Shown here: piece by piece, positions 42,400 through 53,300 of the stretch
How the letters are laid out: each line of letters begins with the position of its first letter
Position numbering within the stretch: position 1 is the first letter of the stretch
DNA from: Yoonia maricola
GTDB lineage: Bacteria; Pseudomonadota; Alphaproteobacteria; Rhodobacterales; Rhodobacteraceae
DNA length: 64,000 nucleotides
Assembly (NCBI RefSeq): GCF_002797915.1
Contig: NZ_PGTY01000001.1
Span: 310,001 to 374,000 of the forward strand
Direction of reading: 5' to 3'
Made by a program: the position numbers and the translations under genes
The notes under the pieces: generated by a model
What the model was told of the DNA's origin: nothing
The model's input: only the letters and a program-made list of their open reading frames with translations
Databases searched by the model: none

Positions 42400-44916
42400 G
42401 TGATACGCTTTTTTCTTTCATTCCTTGGCGGTCTTTTTACGCTGTTGACCCTTGGTGCCATCATGGGCGCGCTCGCCATTGGTGGGGTGCTCTATCTTTA
42501 TGGTCGCGATCTGCCGAGTTATGAGACGCTGTCGCAATATACGCCCAAGACCATTAGCCGGATTTATTCGGGCGAGGGCCAGATCATCGACGAATTCGCC
42601 GTCGAACGGCGGTTGTTCACACCGGCCGAGGAAATTCCCGATATCGTCAAACAGGCGTTTATCTCTGCGGAAGACAAGAATTTCTATGAACATTCCGGTT
42701 ATGACGCGATGGGTATGGTGTCGGCCTTTGTCGATGCTGTCGAATCGCGCGGAGAGAACGTGCGTGGTGCGTCGACAATCACCCAACAGGTGATGAAAAA
42801 CTTTCTCTTGGATGGCTCCCGGTCGGTCGAGCGTAAAATCAAAGAGATTATCCTCGCGGTGCGTATCGAAGGTGCGATGCCGAAAGAGCGTATCCTGGAG
42901 CTTTACCTGAATGAGATTTTCCTGGGTCAGAACAGCTTTGGTGTGACTGCCGCGGCACTCACCTATTTCAACAAACCGCTGACCGAACTGACACCGGGCG
43001 AGGCCGCCTATCTGGCGTCCTTGCCGAAATCGCCCAGCAATCGCCACCCGGTCCGGGACAGTGCAGCTGCTATTTTCTGGCGCAATAATACTCTGCGCGA
43101 GATGTTCGAGAACGGCTATATTGACGAGGCCACTTATGATGCGGAACGCAATGCACCCCTTTTGTCCGTACAAGGTGGCGACTATGCCGATTTTCGCGAA
43201 ACCCTGCCTGATCGCGATTACTTCACCGATGAAATCCGCCGTCAGCTAAGCCAGAACTTTGGCGAGGAAGAGTTTTTCTCGGGCGGGCTGTCGATCAGGG
43301 CGACGATTGATCCTGAGTTGCAGGTGACTGCACGCCATTCATTGCAACGTGCCCTTGAAGACTATGACCGCAGCACAGGTATCTGGCGCGGCACGGGCGA
43401 GACCATCCCTGAGGATGCCTTGGCCGATGAGGGAACATGGCGTGTTGCATTGGCCGCCACAAATGTGCCGCGCGACGTGGATCTTGACGGCAAATGGTAC
43501 CCGGCGGTTATCCGTGATGTTGCCGAAAATACCCTGACGATTGGTATCGAGGGACTTGTCGAAAGTGATGCGGAACCTTTTGTCGTACCGCGCGAGGATA
43601 TCCGCTGGCTGGTGGGTGACTTTTTTGAAAACTACACCCCCGGTGATGTGGTTCACGTACGCCGCTTGCTGGATGGTGATGGTAATTTTGTGCGCTGGTC
43701 GTTGCGGCAGGTGCCGGAAGTGCAGGGCGGCTTTATGGCGATGGACGTCAATACCGGTCGTGTCATCGCGATGCAGGGCGGCTTTAGCTATCAGCACTCA
43801 GTCTTTAACCGCGCCACACAGGCGCAGCGACAGCCGGGTTCTTCTTTCAAACCGTTCGTTTATGCTGCCGCACTCGACAGTGGATATTCGCCGGCCACCA
43901 TTATTGTGGACGCGCCGATCACGATCAACACACCGCAGGGCACATGGCGTCCGCGCAATGCCTCGAACCAGTTCTACGGGCCTACGCCGCTGCGCACCGG
44001 GATTGAGCGGTCGCGGAACCTGATGACCATTCGTCTGGCACAAGAGATCAGCATTGATACTGTTGGACGCTATGCGGAACGCTTTGGCGTTTATGAAGAT
44101 ATGAACCGTGTGCTTGCGGCCTCACTTGGGTCGGACGAGACAACCTTGTTCAAGATGGTTGCGGCCTATGCGATGTTTGCGAACGGCGGCGAACGTGTGG
44201 AACCAACCTTGGTAGACCGGGTGCAGGACCGGTATGGGCACACCGTCTATCGCCATGATCAGCGCACCTGTCTGGATTGCGACCATACGAACCTGCCAGA
44301 GGGCGATGCACCGCGGATCATGACCAACCGCGACAGGGTGATGAATGAAATTACGGCTTATCAGCTGACATCGATGATGCAGGGCGTTGTTGATCGTGGC
44401 ACCGCCAGCCGAACGGTGAACCTGCCAGTGCCGATTGCAGGGAAGACCGGTACGACCAATGACGCCAAGGATGTTTGGTTCGTTGGGTTTTCATCCAACA
44501 TCGTGGCGGGCTGCTATATCGGCTATGATACGCCGCGCAGTCTGGGCCGCGGCGCGTCGGGTGGTGGGTTTTGTGGGCCTGTGTTCAACCGTTTTATGGA
44601 AGAGGCGATTGAAAAATATGGCTCTGGACCATTCCATGTACCTGAGGACTGTCAGTTCATCAAAATCGACCGTTTCAGCGGCGCGCGTTTGCCGCAGGAT
44701 GCGGCAGGTGACAATGTGGTGCGGGAATGCTTCCGCCCCGGCGAAGAACCACTGTTCGGCATCATGTTTGATGGTGGCTTTGCGATGGCGGCAGAACTGC
44801 CGCTGTTTGAAGAAGCGCAAAGCGCGCAGCGTCAGGTCACGACATCCACCGGTGAAACGGCAACCGTGGGCGAGCGCGCGACCTTTGGCACTTTGTCCTC
44901 TGGCGGTCTTTACTGA
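42400..44916 (+). CDS. mrcA: Penicillin-binding protein 1A (class A, bifunctional)
   Basis: 838 residues. A membrane anchor at about 6-30 is followed by the GT51 glycosyltransferase domain (AEDKNFYEHSGYD with the catalytic Glu; GASTITQQVMKN), an OB-like insert, and the transpeptidase domain: nucleophile Ser in PGSSFKPF (SxxK), SRN in ERSRNLM and KTG in AGKTGTTND. It builds and crosslinks peptidoglycan at the inner membrane. The GTG at 42400 gives the usual MIRFFLSFLGG start; a TTG at 42385 is an alternative. Confidence 0.95.
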   Translation: MIRFFLSFLGGLFTLLTLGAIMGALAIGGVLYLYGRDLPSYETLSQYTPKTISRIYSGEGQIIDEFAVERRLFTPAEEIPDIVKQAFISAEDKNFYEHSGYDAMGMVSAFVDAVESRGENVRGASTITQQVMKNFLLDGSRSVERKIKEIILAVRIEGAMPKERILELYLNEIFLGQNSFGVTAAALTYFNKPLTELTPGEAAYLASLPKSPSNRHPVRDSAAAIFWRNNTLREMFENGYIDEATYDAERNAPLLSVQGGDYADFRETLPDRDYFTDEIRRQLSQNFGEEEFFSGGLSIRATIDPELQVTARHSLQRALEDYDRSTGIWRGTGETIPEDALADEGTWRVALAATNVPRDVDLDGKWYPAVIRDVAENTLTIGIEGLVESDAEPFVVPREDIRWLVGDFFENYTPGDVVHVRRLLDGDGNFVRWSLRQVPEVQGGFMAMDVNTGRVIAMQGGFSYQHSVFNRATQAQRQPGSSFKPFVYAAALDSGYSPATIIVDAPITINTPQGTWRPRNASNQFYGPTPLRTGIERSRNLMTIRLAQEISIDTVGRYAERFGVYEDMNRVLAASLGSDETTLFKMVAAYAMFANGGERVEPTLVDRVQDRYGHTVYRHDQRTCLDCDHTNLPEGDAPRIMTNRDRVMNEITAYQLTSMMQGVVDRGTASRTVNLPVPIAGKTGTTNDAKDVWFVGFSSNIVAGCYIGYDTPRSLGRGASGGGFCGPVFNRFMEEAIEKYGSGPFHVPEDCQFIKIDRFSGARLPQDAAGDNVVRECFRPGEEPLFGIMFDGGFAMAAELPLFEEAQSAQRQVTTSTGETATVGERATFGTLSSGGLY

Positions 44917-44994
44917 CGCAGCGGCGCTTGTGGCGCGCCCATGGGCGCGCTAAGACCACTCCACCAGAAATGACGACCAAAGACAGGTGCCCCC

Positions 44995-46119
44995 ATGCGC
45001 GCGGAAATGCAAAATATTGTGGAGGCGATTGAAAAATCGCTGAGCCTTCTTGCGCAGCGGATGGACCGGGAAACGGCCCCGCATCGGCTGGAGGAATTCA
45101 ACGCACGCGTTGAGGACCCGACGCTGTGGGATGATCCGGCGGCGGCACAAAAGCTGATGCGTGAACGCCAGTTGCTTGTGGATGCGATGGGTAGCTACGA
45201 CAGCATCAGCACAGAATTATCCGACAACATCGAGTTGATTGAATTGGGCGAGATGGAAGAGGACGCAGAGGTGGTGTCTGAGGCCGAGGCTGCGCTGGTT
45301 CAGCTGGCTGATAAGGCTGCCAAGAAAGAGCTGGAGGCGCTCTTGGATGGTGAGGCTGATGGCAATGATACCTTTCTTGAGATTAACGCAGGGGCCGGCG
45401 GGACCGAAAGCTGTGACTGGGCCAATATGCTGGCGCGCATGTATGTACGTTGGGCCGAAAAGAAGGGCTATAATGTTGAATTGCAGTCCGAACAGGCGGG
45501 CGATGAAGCCGGGATCAAATCGGCGTCATACAAGATCAGCGGGCATAATGCCTATGGTTGGTTGAAGTCGGAAAGCGGCGTGCACCGTTTGGTCCGGATT
45601 TCGCCGTTCGATAGTGCAGCCAAGCGACACACTTCTTTTACATCCGTGAAAGTCTATCCGGTCGTCGATGACAACATTGAGATTGAAGTGAACCCTGCCG
45701 ACATTCGCATTGATACCTACCGGTCATCCGGGGCCGGTGGTCAGCACGTCAACACGACCGACTCGGCGGTGCGGATTACCCACGCACCTACTGGCATCGT
45801 CGTGACCAGTTCAGAAAAGTCGCAGCACCAGAACCGCGATATTGCGATGAAGGCGTTGAAATCGCGGTTGTATCAGATCGAGCTTGATAAACGCTCTGCC
45901 TTGGTCAATGAGGCACACGAGAATGCTGGTGATGCGGGGTGGGGCAACCAGATCAGGTCCTATGTGTTGCAGCCGTATCAGATGGTCAAAGACCTGCGGA
46001 CAAGCTTTGAAACCTCAGACACCAAGGGTGTACTGGACGGTGATCTGGATGGGCTGATGGCTGCGACCTTGGCGATGGATATGTCGGGTAAAGGGCGGGA
46101 CGCGGCAAACGCGGAATAG
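44995..46119 (+). CDS. prfB: Peptide chain release factor 2
   Basis: 374 residues. Recognises UGA and UAA; the SPF motif (VRISPFDS) reads the stop codon and GGQ (GAGGQHVN) triggers peptide release. The frame is continuous from the N-terminal helix to the end: the +1 programmed frameshift at codon 26 found in many bacteria is absent, as usual in alphaproteobacteria. An alternative start lies four codons downstream (45007). Confidence 0.97.
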   Translation: MRAEMQNIVEAIEKSLSLLAQRMDRETAPHRLEEFNARVEDPTLWDDPAAAQKLMRERQLLVDAMGSYDSISTELSDNIELIELGEMEEDAEVVSEAEAALVQLADKAAKKELEALLDGEADGNDTFLEINAGAGGTESCDWANMLARMYVRWAEKKGYNVELQSEQAGDEAGIKSASYKISGHNAYGWLKSESGVHRLVRISPFDSAAKRHTSFTSVKVYPVVDDNIEIEVNPADIRIDTYRSSGAGGQHVNTTDSAVRITHAPTGIVVTSSEKSQHQNRDIAMKALKSRLYQIELDKRSALVNEAHENAGDAGWGNQIRSYVLQPYQMVKDLRTSFETSDTKGVLDGDLDGLMAATLAMDMSGKGRDAANAE

Positions 46120-46164
46120 TCGATCCCCTTGCCAAACACGGCGGCTTAGAGCGATGATAGCGAT

Positions 46165-46938
46165 ATGTCATCAACGGATATCTATAGCGGCAGTCCTGAC
46201 AAGCTGGTTGTCCAGACGATCACACTTGCGGATATCACCGCAAGCCTGCGCGCCGGTATCGCCGATTTTCGCCGTGTACCACAGTTTGGCCTGTTCTTTA
46301 GTGCGGTCTATGTGATCGGTGGTTTTGTGATGCTGCGGGTCGGGGCGGGGCATGTGACCTGGACGTTGGCAACGTCACTGGGGTTTCCGCTGATTGCGCC
46401 CTTTGCGGCTGCGGGGCTTTACGAGGTCAGCCGCCGTATGGAGCAGGACGAGCCACTTGACTGGGGTGCCGTGCTTGGCATTGTTTGGAACGAACGCACC
46501 CGGCAATTGCCGTGGCTGGGTGCGATTATCGTGATTTACTTCCTGTTCTGGACATTCTTGGCCCACATGATTTTTGCATTGTTCATGGGCCTGTCCACAA
46601 TGACGAACATCACCGACAGCTTTGAGGTCTTTCTGACGCCCAACGGCATTGCGATGATTGTGGTGGAGCTGGGCATAGGGGCCGTGCTGGCCTTTGTGCT
46701 GTTTTCCATGACGGTTATCAGCCTGCCCTTGGTCCTGCACCGCGAAGTAGATTTTGTCACTGCGATGCTGACCAGTATGAAAGCCGTGCGTCAGAACCTC
46801 TTTGTCATGCTGATCTGGGCCAGCTTTATCGCGGTGATGTCACTATTGGCATTGTTGCCGTGGTTCCTGGGGCTGATGGTGGTGCTGCCGATCTTGGGAC
46901 ATGCGACATGGCATTTGTATCGGCGGGTCTTGGCATGA
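46165..46938 (+). CDS. DUF2189-family integral membrane protein
   Basis: 257 residues with about six transmembrane helices, DUF2189 family (FGLFFSAVYVIGG, PLIAPFAAAGLYEVSRR, HREVDFVTAMLTSMKAVRQN). Short basic and acidic stretches lie between helices. The family is of unknown function and often neighbours respiratory genes; none is here. It converges on the bactofilin gene with a shared hairpin between. Confidence 0.86.
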   Translation: MSSTDIYSGSPDKLVVQTITLADITASLRAGIADFRRVPQFGLFFSAVYVIGGFVMLRVGAGHVTWTLATSLGFPLIAPFAAAGLYEVSRRMEQDEPLDWGAVLGIVWNERTRQLPWLGAIIVIYFLFWTFLAHMIFALFMGLSTMTNITDSFEVFLTPNGIAMIVVELGIGAVLAFVLFSMTVISLPLVLHREVDFVTAMLTSMKAVRQNLFVMLIWASFIAVMSLLALLPWFLGLMVVLPILGHATWHLYRRVLA

Positions 46939-46947
46939 ATGCAAAAA

Positions 46948-46975
46948 GGGCGCCCCAGCGGACGCCCATTTTACT
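46948..46975. terminator. Hairpin between the DUF2189 and bactofilin genes
   Basis: GGGCGCCC-CAGC-GGACGCCC (one mismatch) flanked by A and T runs on either side, so it can act for both convergent genes. Confidence 0.65.
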
Positions 46976-46991
46976 AACCGTCTATAGGTTT

Positions 46992-47492
46992 TTACGAATT
47001 CGCGTCAGTGGCTGCCGCTGTTGGCATCTTCTTTGACCCGTTGGCCAGCGGATCGTCCTGGCGCTGTACGGAGCCTTCAAAGTGGGCACCGCTTTCGATC
47101 GCGATTGTCTTGTGGATGATGTCACCCTCAACACGCGCAGTCGATGTCAGGCGCACCTTTAGACCGCGCACACGACCCACGATGCGGCCATTGACGACAA
47201 CATCATCGGCGACAACTTCGCCTTTGACAGTGGCGCCTTCGCCGACGGTCAGCAGGTGCGCGCGGATATCGCCCTCCACCTGGCCTTCGACCTGAATATC
47301 ACCAGATGTCTTGAGGTTACCGGTGATCAGCAGATCAGAAGACAGCACAGAAGCGGCAGGCTTGGCTTTGGGCGTCGCAGATGCCTTGAAGTCAGCGCCC
47401 TTTGCGCCTTTACCAGTGGTATCTGCGCCTTTGGGCTTGTCGGCGTCGGATGCGTTTGGTCCGGGTTCGTTGATTTTGGATTTAGAAAACAT
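46992..47492 (-). CDS. Bactofilin
   Basis: 166 residues. The central bactofilin domain (about 50-145) is a repetitive right-handed beta helix with short Gly/Val strands (LLITGNLKTSGDIQVEGQVEGDI, VVADDVVVNGRIVGRVRG), flanked by disordered Lys/Ala/Pro-rich tails. Bactofilins polymerise without nucleotide into filaments that place cell-wall enzymes. The start overlaps the end of the M23 peptidase gene by 11 bases; bactofilin plus M23 is a recurring pair in which the peptidase acts at the site set by the filament. Confidence 0.93.
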   Translation of the reverse strand: MFSKSKINEPGPNASDADKPKGADTTGKGAKGADFKASATPKAKPAASVLSSDLLITGNLKTSGDIQVEGQVEGDIRAHLLTVGEGATVKGEVVADDVVVNGRIVGRVRGLKVRLTSTARVEGDIIHKTIAIESGAHFEGSVQRQDDPLANGSKKMPTAAATDANS

Positions 47493-48789
47493 CTTGTCCA
47501 GCTCTTATATAAGTCATGGGGTTGACGGGGTTGCCGTTCACACGGACCTCGTAGTGAAGGTGGGGGCCGGTGGAGCGACCGGAATTCCCCATAGCACCAA
47601 TTCGCTCGCCACGCGAGACCCTTTGCCCCACGCGTACATCCATCGAATTAAGATGGGCATAACGCGTCTCGATGCCAAAGTCATGGCTAATCTTGATCAA
47701 ACGTCCGTAACCTGAGGACCAGCCCGCATGGCTGACGACGCCATCGGCGGTCGCATAAATCGGTGTGCCGATCGGAGCCGCAAAATCTGTACCGGCATGC
47801 AGGCGCCCCCAGCGTGGTCCAAAACCAGAGGTATAGCGAAAGCTTGATTTCACCGGGATCGAAAAGGGCGCCTTTTCTGCCGCAATCCGGTAAAGGTTGA
47901 TCCTGTCCATCGCAGTCAGGATCGCATTGGCGCGCAATGCATCCGGGTCAGGGTCGCCACCACGTGTCGAGAACTGGATCGGCGTCAGCGGCCCGCCGGT
48001 GCCGGAATAACCACGGCGCACTTGATCAATCAGACTATCGGGGTTCATGCCCGCGGCGCGGAACATATCATCCAGTGGTTCCACGGATACCAGCATCGCC
48101 TCTTCCAACTGACGGAAAATCTGGTCGTTGCGTTCTTGCAGCAGGCGTAGCTCCAATTGCATTTCTTGGGCCTGATCGATGGCAAACTCTGCGTCAGCTG
48201 CGATTTGATCACGCTCTGATGCGGTATCGGCCAATGCCGTTGCCAGCAGATCGACTGTGCCTGCCGCGTCATCGCTGATGGATGTAGAGCCTTCATCGAC
48301 ATTATCGGCTGAGAGCGCCGCAACCTCGCGACGGGCCTCTTCACGGGCGCGCATGGTTTCGCGCAATGTGGCCTGAACCACTTCCATCCCGGTTTCCAGT
48401 TCGCGTCGTTTTTCCTCGGTAGCAAGCAGTTCCGACTGCATGATCGAGATTTGTTGCAGTGCAGAATTAAAGCGTTCTTGTGCGGCCAATGCTTCCATGG
48501 CGCGGGCATCGCGTTCACTCGACAAGGCGTTTAGCCGTTGTTCGTAAGTCAGCTGATCACGCTGGGCCTGCGCGCGAAAGTTGCCAGCGCCGATGCTGTC
48601 CATCAAAAGGATGGCGGTGGCAATAATTGTCCAGGCAACAACGATGATGCTGCCTGTCCACGCCACAAGCTGCGTTTCCGGTTTCAGGCGGATAAAGCGT
48701 GTTTCGGTGTCTGATCGCAGGAACAGCCGTTTTTCGGGCAGAAAGCGTTCCAATATGGCATGAATGCGTGTTGTCAGTCGTGATCTCAC
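47482..48789 (-). CDS. M23 (LytM) peptidase with membrane anchor and coiled coil
   Basis: 435 residues. A basic N-terminus is followed by a transmembrane helix (about 43-63), a coiled coil of about 170 residues (75-240) and a LytM/M23 domain (about 325-435). Zinc ligands are in GRLHAGTDFAAP and GPHLHYEV, both intact, so it should be an active endopeptidase and not an EnvC-type activator. It overlaps the bactofilin gene. Expected to trim peptidoglycan in the periplasm. Confidence 0.92.
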   Translation of the reverse strand: MRSRLTTRIHAILERFLPEKRLFLRSDTETRFIRLKPETQLVAWTGSIIVVAWTIIATAILLMDSIGAGNFRAQAQRDQLTYEQRLNALSSERDARAMEALAAQERFNSALQQISIMQSELLATEEKRRELETGMEVVQATLRETMRAREEARREVAALSADNVDEGSTSISDDAAGTVDLLATALADTASERDQIAADAEFAIDQAQEMQLELRLLQERNDQIFRQLEEAMLVSVEPLDDMFRAAGMNPDSLIDQVRRGYSGTGGPLTPIQFSTRGGDPDPDALRANAILTAMDRINLYRIAAEKAPFSIPVKSSFRYTSGFGPRWGRLHAGTDFAAPIGTPIYATADGVVSHAGWSSGYGRLIKISHDFGIETRYAHLNSMDVRVGQRVSRGERIGAMGNSGRSTGPHLHYEVRVNGNPVNPMTYIRAGQDVF

Positions 48790-48967
48790 GGTGCTGCTCG
48801 TCCTGTCCCGTTACCTATTCCCGGAGCCCACCCGGTTTCATCCTGCTAGTCTTTAAGTCTCTCGGCGTCTGCCTGCAAGAAACTTGCATGATTTTTACGC
48901 AGATATCCCGCCTATATTATGGTGCTGGGCGGGGAATTGCCTATTTCTTCACTGCCCCAAGGTCAGC

Positions 48968-49774
48968 TTATGTGGTGCCTGCAAGTGGCCAGTAAAAATC
49001 GGGCGGTATCCCGGCCTCGGCCCGTTTCTCTTCGTTGAAGGGTGGTTTAAGGGGGCCGTGAAAATACTTGCGCACCAGATCATGAAAGACGCCGGTGGGG
49101 TCCAGATCGTGGCGACCGCACAGGAAATGGAACCATTTTGAACCATAGGCGACGTGGTGCACCTCTTCGGCATAGATCACTTCCAGCGCCTCGACCGCTT
49201 GGGTCAGTTTCGCCTGTTTGAAAATCTTGATCATTCCGGGGGTCACATCCAGCCCGCGTGCCTCCAGCACCATGGGCACCACGGCCAGGCGTCCCATCAG
49301 ATCATCCACCGTATCTTCGGCAGCGCGCCACATGCCTGCGTGGGCAGGTAATGCGCCATAATGGCTGCCCAACTCTTCAAGGCAGTCGCACATCAGGTTG
49401 AAATGTTTGGATTCTTCATCCGCGGCTTTTACCCAGTCATCATAGTAGCCCAGCGGCAATCTAGTGTCCGAGAACCGCGCGATGATGTCCCAATGCAGGT
49501 CCACGGCATTCAGTTCAATATGCGCCACCGCATGCAAAAGCGCGATGCGTCCTGCTTCCGACCCCGGTTTGCGATGAGGCACGTCGCGCGGGTTCAACAG
49601 TTCCGGTTTCTCAGGACGCGCGGGGCGCAAAGGTGGCGCAGCGGTCCCGATCGCGATCACCTCACCAGCCTGACGCGCTGCTTGCCACTGCGCCGCATAC
49701 CGGCGCGATAGTGCCGTCTTTTCGCGCCCATCTGCAGTGGTCAGCACCGCGACGGCCATCTCTGTGAGGGTCAC
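48968..49774 (-). CDS. DUF455-family ferritin-like protein
   Basis: 268 residues. The ferritin-like helical core contains repeated metal-ligand patterns: HAVAHIELNAVDLHWD, DDWVKAADEESKHFNLM and EVIYAEEVHHVAYG (E...ExxH type). These predict a di-iron site; no reaction is known for the family. The start is a GTG at 49774 that overlaps the stop of the peroxiredoxin gene (GTGA); ATG 49759 is also possible. Coupling to a peroxiredoxin gene fits a role in oxidative or iron stress, as inference. Confidence 0.86.
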   Translation of the reverse strand: MTLTEMAVAVLTTADGREKTALSRRYAAQWQAARQAGEVIAIGTAAPPLRPARPEKPELLNPRDVPHRKPGSEAGRIALLHAVAHIELNAVDLHWDIIARFSDTRLPLGYYDDWVKAADEESKHFNLMCDCLEELGSHYGALPAHAGMWRAAEDTVDDLMGRLAVVPMVLEARGLDVTPGMIKIFKQAKLTQAVEALEVIYAEEVHHVAYGSKWFHFLCGRHDLDPTGVFHDLVRKYFHGPLKPPFNEEKRAEAGIPPDFYWPLAGTT

Positions 49775-50238
49775 AGGGCGCGCACCGCTTCAAGGACCGC
49801 ATCGACATGACCTGGGACACGGACCTTGCGCCAGATTTGGGCAATCTTGCCATCCGCACCGATCAGATAGGTCGCGCGTTCGATACCCATATAGGTTTTG
49901 CCATACATGCTTTTCTCGACCCATGTGCCATATCGTTCGCAGACATCGCCGTGTTCGTCGGACAGAAGGGCGATCTTCAACTCATGTTTGGCGACGAATT
50001 TGTCGTGTTTCTTCACGCTGTCTTTGGACACGCCAAGGATGACCGTGTCCAGTGCAGCAAAAGCATCAACGTTTTCAGTAAAGCCAATCGCCTCTTTCGT
50101 GCAGCCGGGGGTGTCGTCCTTGGGGTAGAAATACAAAACGACCTTCTTGCCCGCAAAATCGGATAGGTTCACGATCTCACCACCGTCGCGGGGGAGGCTG
50201 ATGGCGGGGGCTGTGTCACCGATGGCGGTTTGTGTCAT
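49771..50238 (-). CDS. bcp: Peroxiredoxin (Bcp/PrxQ type)
   Basis: 155 residues. The peroxidatic Cys46 is in DDTPGCTKEA. The resolving cysteine found five residues later in E. coli Bcp is an isoleucine here (position 51); another cysteine, Cys100 (GDVCERYG), may resolve instead or the enzyme may be one-Cys. Reduces hydroperoxides with thioredoxin or another thiol. First gene of an operon with the DUF455 gene. Confidence 0.92.
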   Translation of the reverse strand: MTQTAIGDTAPAISLPRDGGEIVNLSDFAGKKVVLYFYPKDDTPGCTKEAIGFTENVDAFAALDTVILGVSKDSVKKHDKFVAKHELKIALLSDEHGDVCERYGTWVEKSMYGKTYMGIERATYLIGADGKIAQIWRKVRVPGHVDAVLEAVRAL

Positions 50239-50327
50239 AGTGTCTATCCTTTATCTGGGATCATTTCTTGGTTTTGTTTTAGTCCGTGACAGGCAAAGAT
50301 AAAGCCCAAGCGTGCAAATGGACCGTC

Positions 50328-53300
50328 ATGACCAAAGAGAGTGAAGATAAGGAAAAACCAGCCAAGCGCCCCAAAGGCATGCGCCCTTGGGTTTTCTGGC
50401 TGCGGGCCGGTTTTGTGGTTTGCCTTTTGCCCTTGGTGTTTCTTGCCGCAGCCGCGGTCATGATCATCGACCGCGATATCACCGCACCCAGCTGGATCAC
50501 GGAACGGATCGAGCAGCGCGCCGAAACCTTGCTGGACGGCGCCACGCTGGAGTTCGGGGAGATCACGGTGCGCATCGGTCGTGATTTGCATCCGACCGTG
50601 CGTCTTGTCGATACGCGGTTGGTGGATGCGGGCGGTCTGACGCTGACCCGTGTGCCGATTGTTGAAGGGTTGATGTCGCCCCGCGGGCTGATCCTGCAAC
50701 AAGAGGTGCTGATGCAGGATGTGCGCCTGATCGGGGCGCAAATCAATTTGCGGCGTGCGCGTGATGGCACTGTGTCCTTCGCGTTCAGCACCAATGGGAC
50801 TGATCTGTGGCGGGCCGGGTCCTTGCCGGAGTTGCTTGAGCAGTTTGATCAGGTGTTTGAACGCCCTGCACTGGAGGCGTTACAAACAGTACGTGCTGAT
50901 GGGTTGATCGTGAATTTCGATGATGCGCGCGCGGGACGCAGTTGGATCATCGATGGCGGCGCACTTGCCCTTGATCTGCGCGGTGGGCAAACGGATATTC
51001 GCGGTAATTTTGCGCTGTTGTCCGGCGGTGCAGATGTCACGAACGTCAGCCTGAATTATGCCAGCCCACGGGGCAGCCGTACGGCGAGTGTTGCCGTCAA
51101 CCTGAATAATGTGCAGGCAACAGATCTTGCGGCACAATCGCCAGCACTGCGTTGGTTGCAAGGGATTGATGCCCCAATTACAGCCGCATTGCGCACCCGG
51201 TTGGACGACAGCGGCGCGTTGGGTCCGCTGAATGCGACCCTGGAAATCGGGCAGGGTGTGTTGCAGCCCAACCCCGCGACCCAAGCCATCGCCTTTGATG
51301 ATGCCAAGGCCTATTTCACCTACGATCCCGTACGCGACAGCATCCGCTTTAGTGAACTGAGCCTTCAAACAGAATGGGGCAGCTTGCGTGCTGAAGGTGA
51401 CGCCTATCTGCGTGAATTCCGCGATGGCCTGCCACATGCCTTGCTGGCGCAATTCCAGTTTAGCAATGTGGCACTGAACCCGCCGGGGTTCTTTGAAACA
51501 CCGCCGCAAATCCCACAGGCCGCGGTTGATCTGCGCCTGCGCTTTGATCCCTTCTCTGTCGAGATTGGGCAGGCGGTGATGATTGACGGCGATACACATC
51601 TGACGGCGCAAGGTGCTGTGTCGGCCACAGATGCAGGCTGGGACATCGTCTTTGACGCCCATGTCGATAGTGTCGCGCCAGAGCGGGTTGTCGCTTTCTG
51701 GCCTTTGTCGATGAAACCGCGCACGCGGCAATGGTTGGCGAACAATCTATCCGAGGGTCGGCTGATGGACGTGAACGCAGGTTTACGCATCGCGCCTGAA
51801 CGCGGCCCGCAATTTGCGCTGGGGTTTGAGTTTGAAGGCGCCACAATCAAATTCATGCGATATCTCCCGCCGATTACCGAGGCCAAGGGGGTGGCCAGCA
51901 TTGAAAACAGTGCTCTTGTTGTCAGCCTGAACGCGGGTGTTGTGAATGCCCCACAAGGCGGCCCGATGCAATTGGCAGGGTCTGATTTCACCATCGTCGA
52001 TTTGCGGCTGAAACCATCGCCTGCGGTGCTCAACCTGAACATCGACAGCTCTTTAACGGCGGGTTTGTCTGTGCTGAACCAACGACCGTTCGAATATATG
52101 GATAAGGCCAGTCTACCGGTGACGATTGGAGATGGGCGTGCGCTTACCCGAGGCCAGATCACATGGCCAATGGAACCGCGCCCCGCACCCGATAGCTTTG
52201 CGTTCAATATGACTTCTGAGTTGCGCAATATACGCAGTGACACGCTGTTGGCGGGGCGCCGTTTTTCCGCACCGCGGTTGCAAGTCAGCGCCACGCGGGA
52301 AGGTTTGACGATTGGGGGTCCGGTGCGTGTGGGGCAGGTGGCCGCCGTCGGGGAATGGACGCAAAGATTTGGTGATCCTGACCAGCCGGGCAGCCGGGTG
52401 ACGGCAGATGTCGCTCTCTCGCAGGCCTTTTTGGATGAGTTCGCGATTGACCTGCCGCCCGGCACAATTGGCGGCAATGGGACGGGGCAATTGTCAGTCG
52501 ATCTTCAACGGGATGTCCCACCTGCCTTTCGGTTAAGCTCTGACCTTCTGGGGCTCAGCGTTGGCATCCCGGCAGTTGGCTGGTCCAAAGGGGCCGGCAC
52601 GGAAGGCAATTTGCTGGTGACTGGCACTTTGGGGGATGTGCCATCTATTGACGCGTTAGAGATCGGGGGCGGCGGTTTGCAGGCCACAGGCCAGATTGAT
52701 CTGGGCGCAGGTGGCCAGCTGGAGGCGGCGCAGTTTTCACAACTGCGCGTTGGTGATTGGTTCAATGCGCCCATTACCCTGCGGGGTCAGGGGATTGGGC
52801 AACCGTTGGCGGTTGAAATCAACGGTGGATCGCTCGATCTGCGAAACGCGCAGTTTGGGGCAGGGCAGGGCAATGGCGGCCCGGTGAATATTGCTTTGGA
52901 CCGGCTGCAAATCACCGAAGGCATCGCATTGACTAACTTCCGAGGCGATTTTCGCAGTCAACAAGGGTTTCGGGGCGAGTTCACAGGCCAGATGAACGGT
53001 GCCGCTGCTGTCGCAGGGACCGTTGCGCCGCGCGATGGGCGCTCTGCCGTGCAACTGCGTAGCGATGATGCGGGCGGTATCTTGCGGGCCACGGGGTTGA
53101 TGCGCAATGCGGTGGGTGGCGCCGCTGATCTGACACTTTTGCCCACAGGTGGGGCAGGCACCTTTGATGGCACTTTGCGTGTGCGCGATATTCGGGTGCG
53201 CGATGCGCCTGCGATTGCGGCCCTTTTGGATGCGATCAGCGTGGTTGGTCTGCTACAGCAATTGGACGGGCAGGGGTTGGCCTTTGATGAGGTCGATGCA

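Noticed and set aside
44995..46119. Programmed +1 frameshift in prfB
   Set aside because: The reading frame is continuous from the N-terminus; no in-frame TGA near codon 26.
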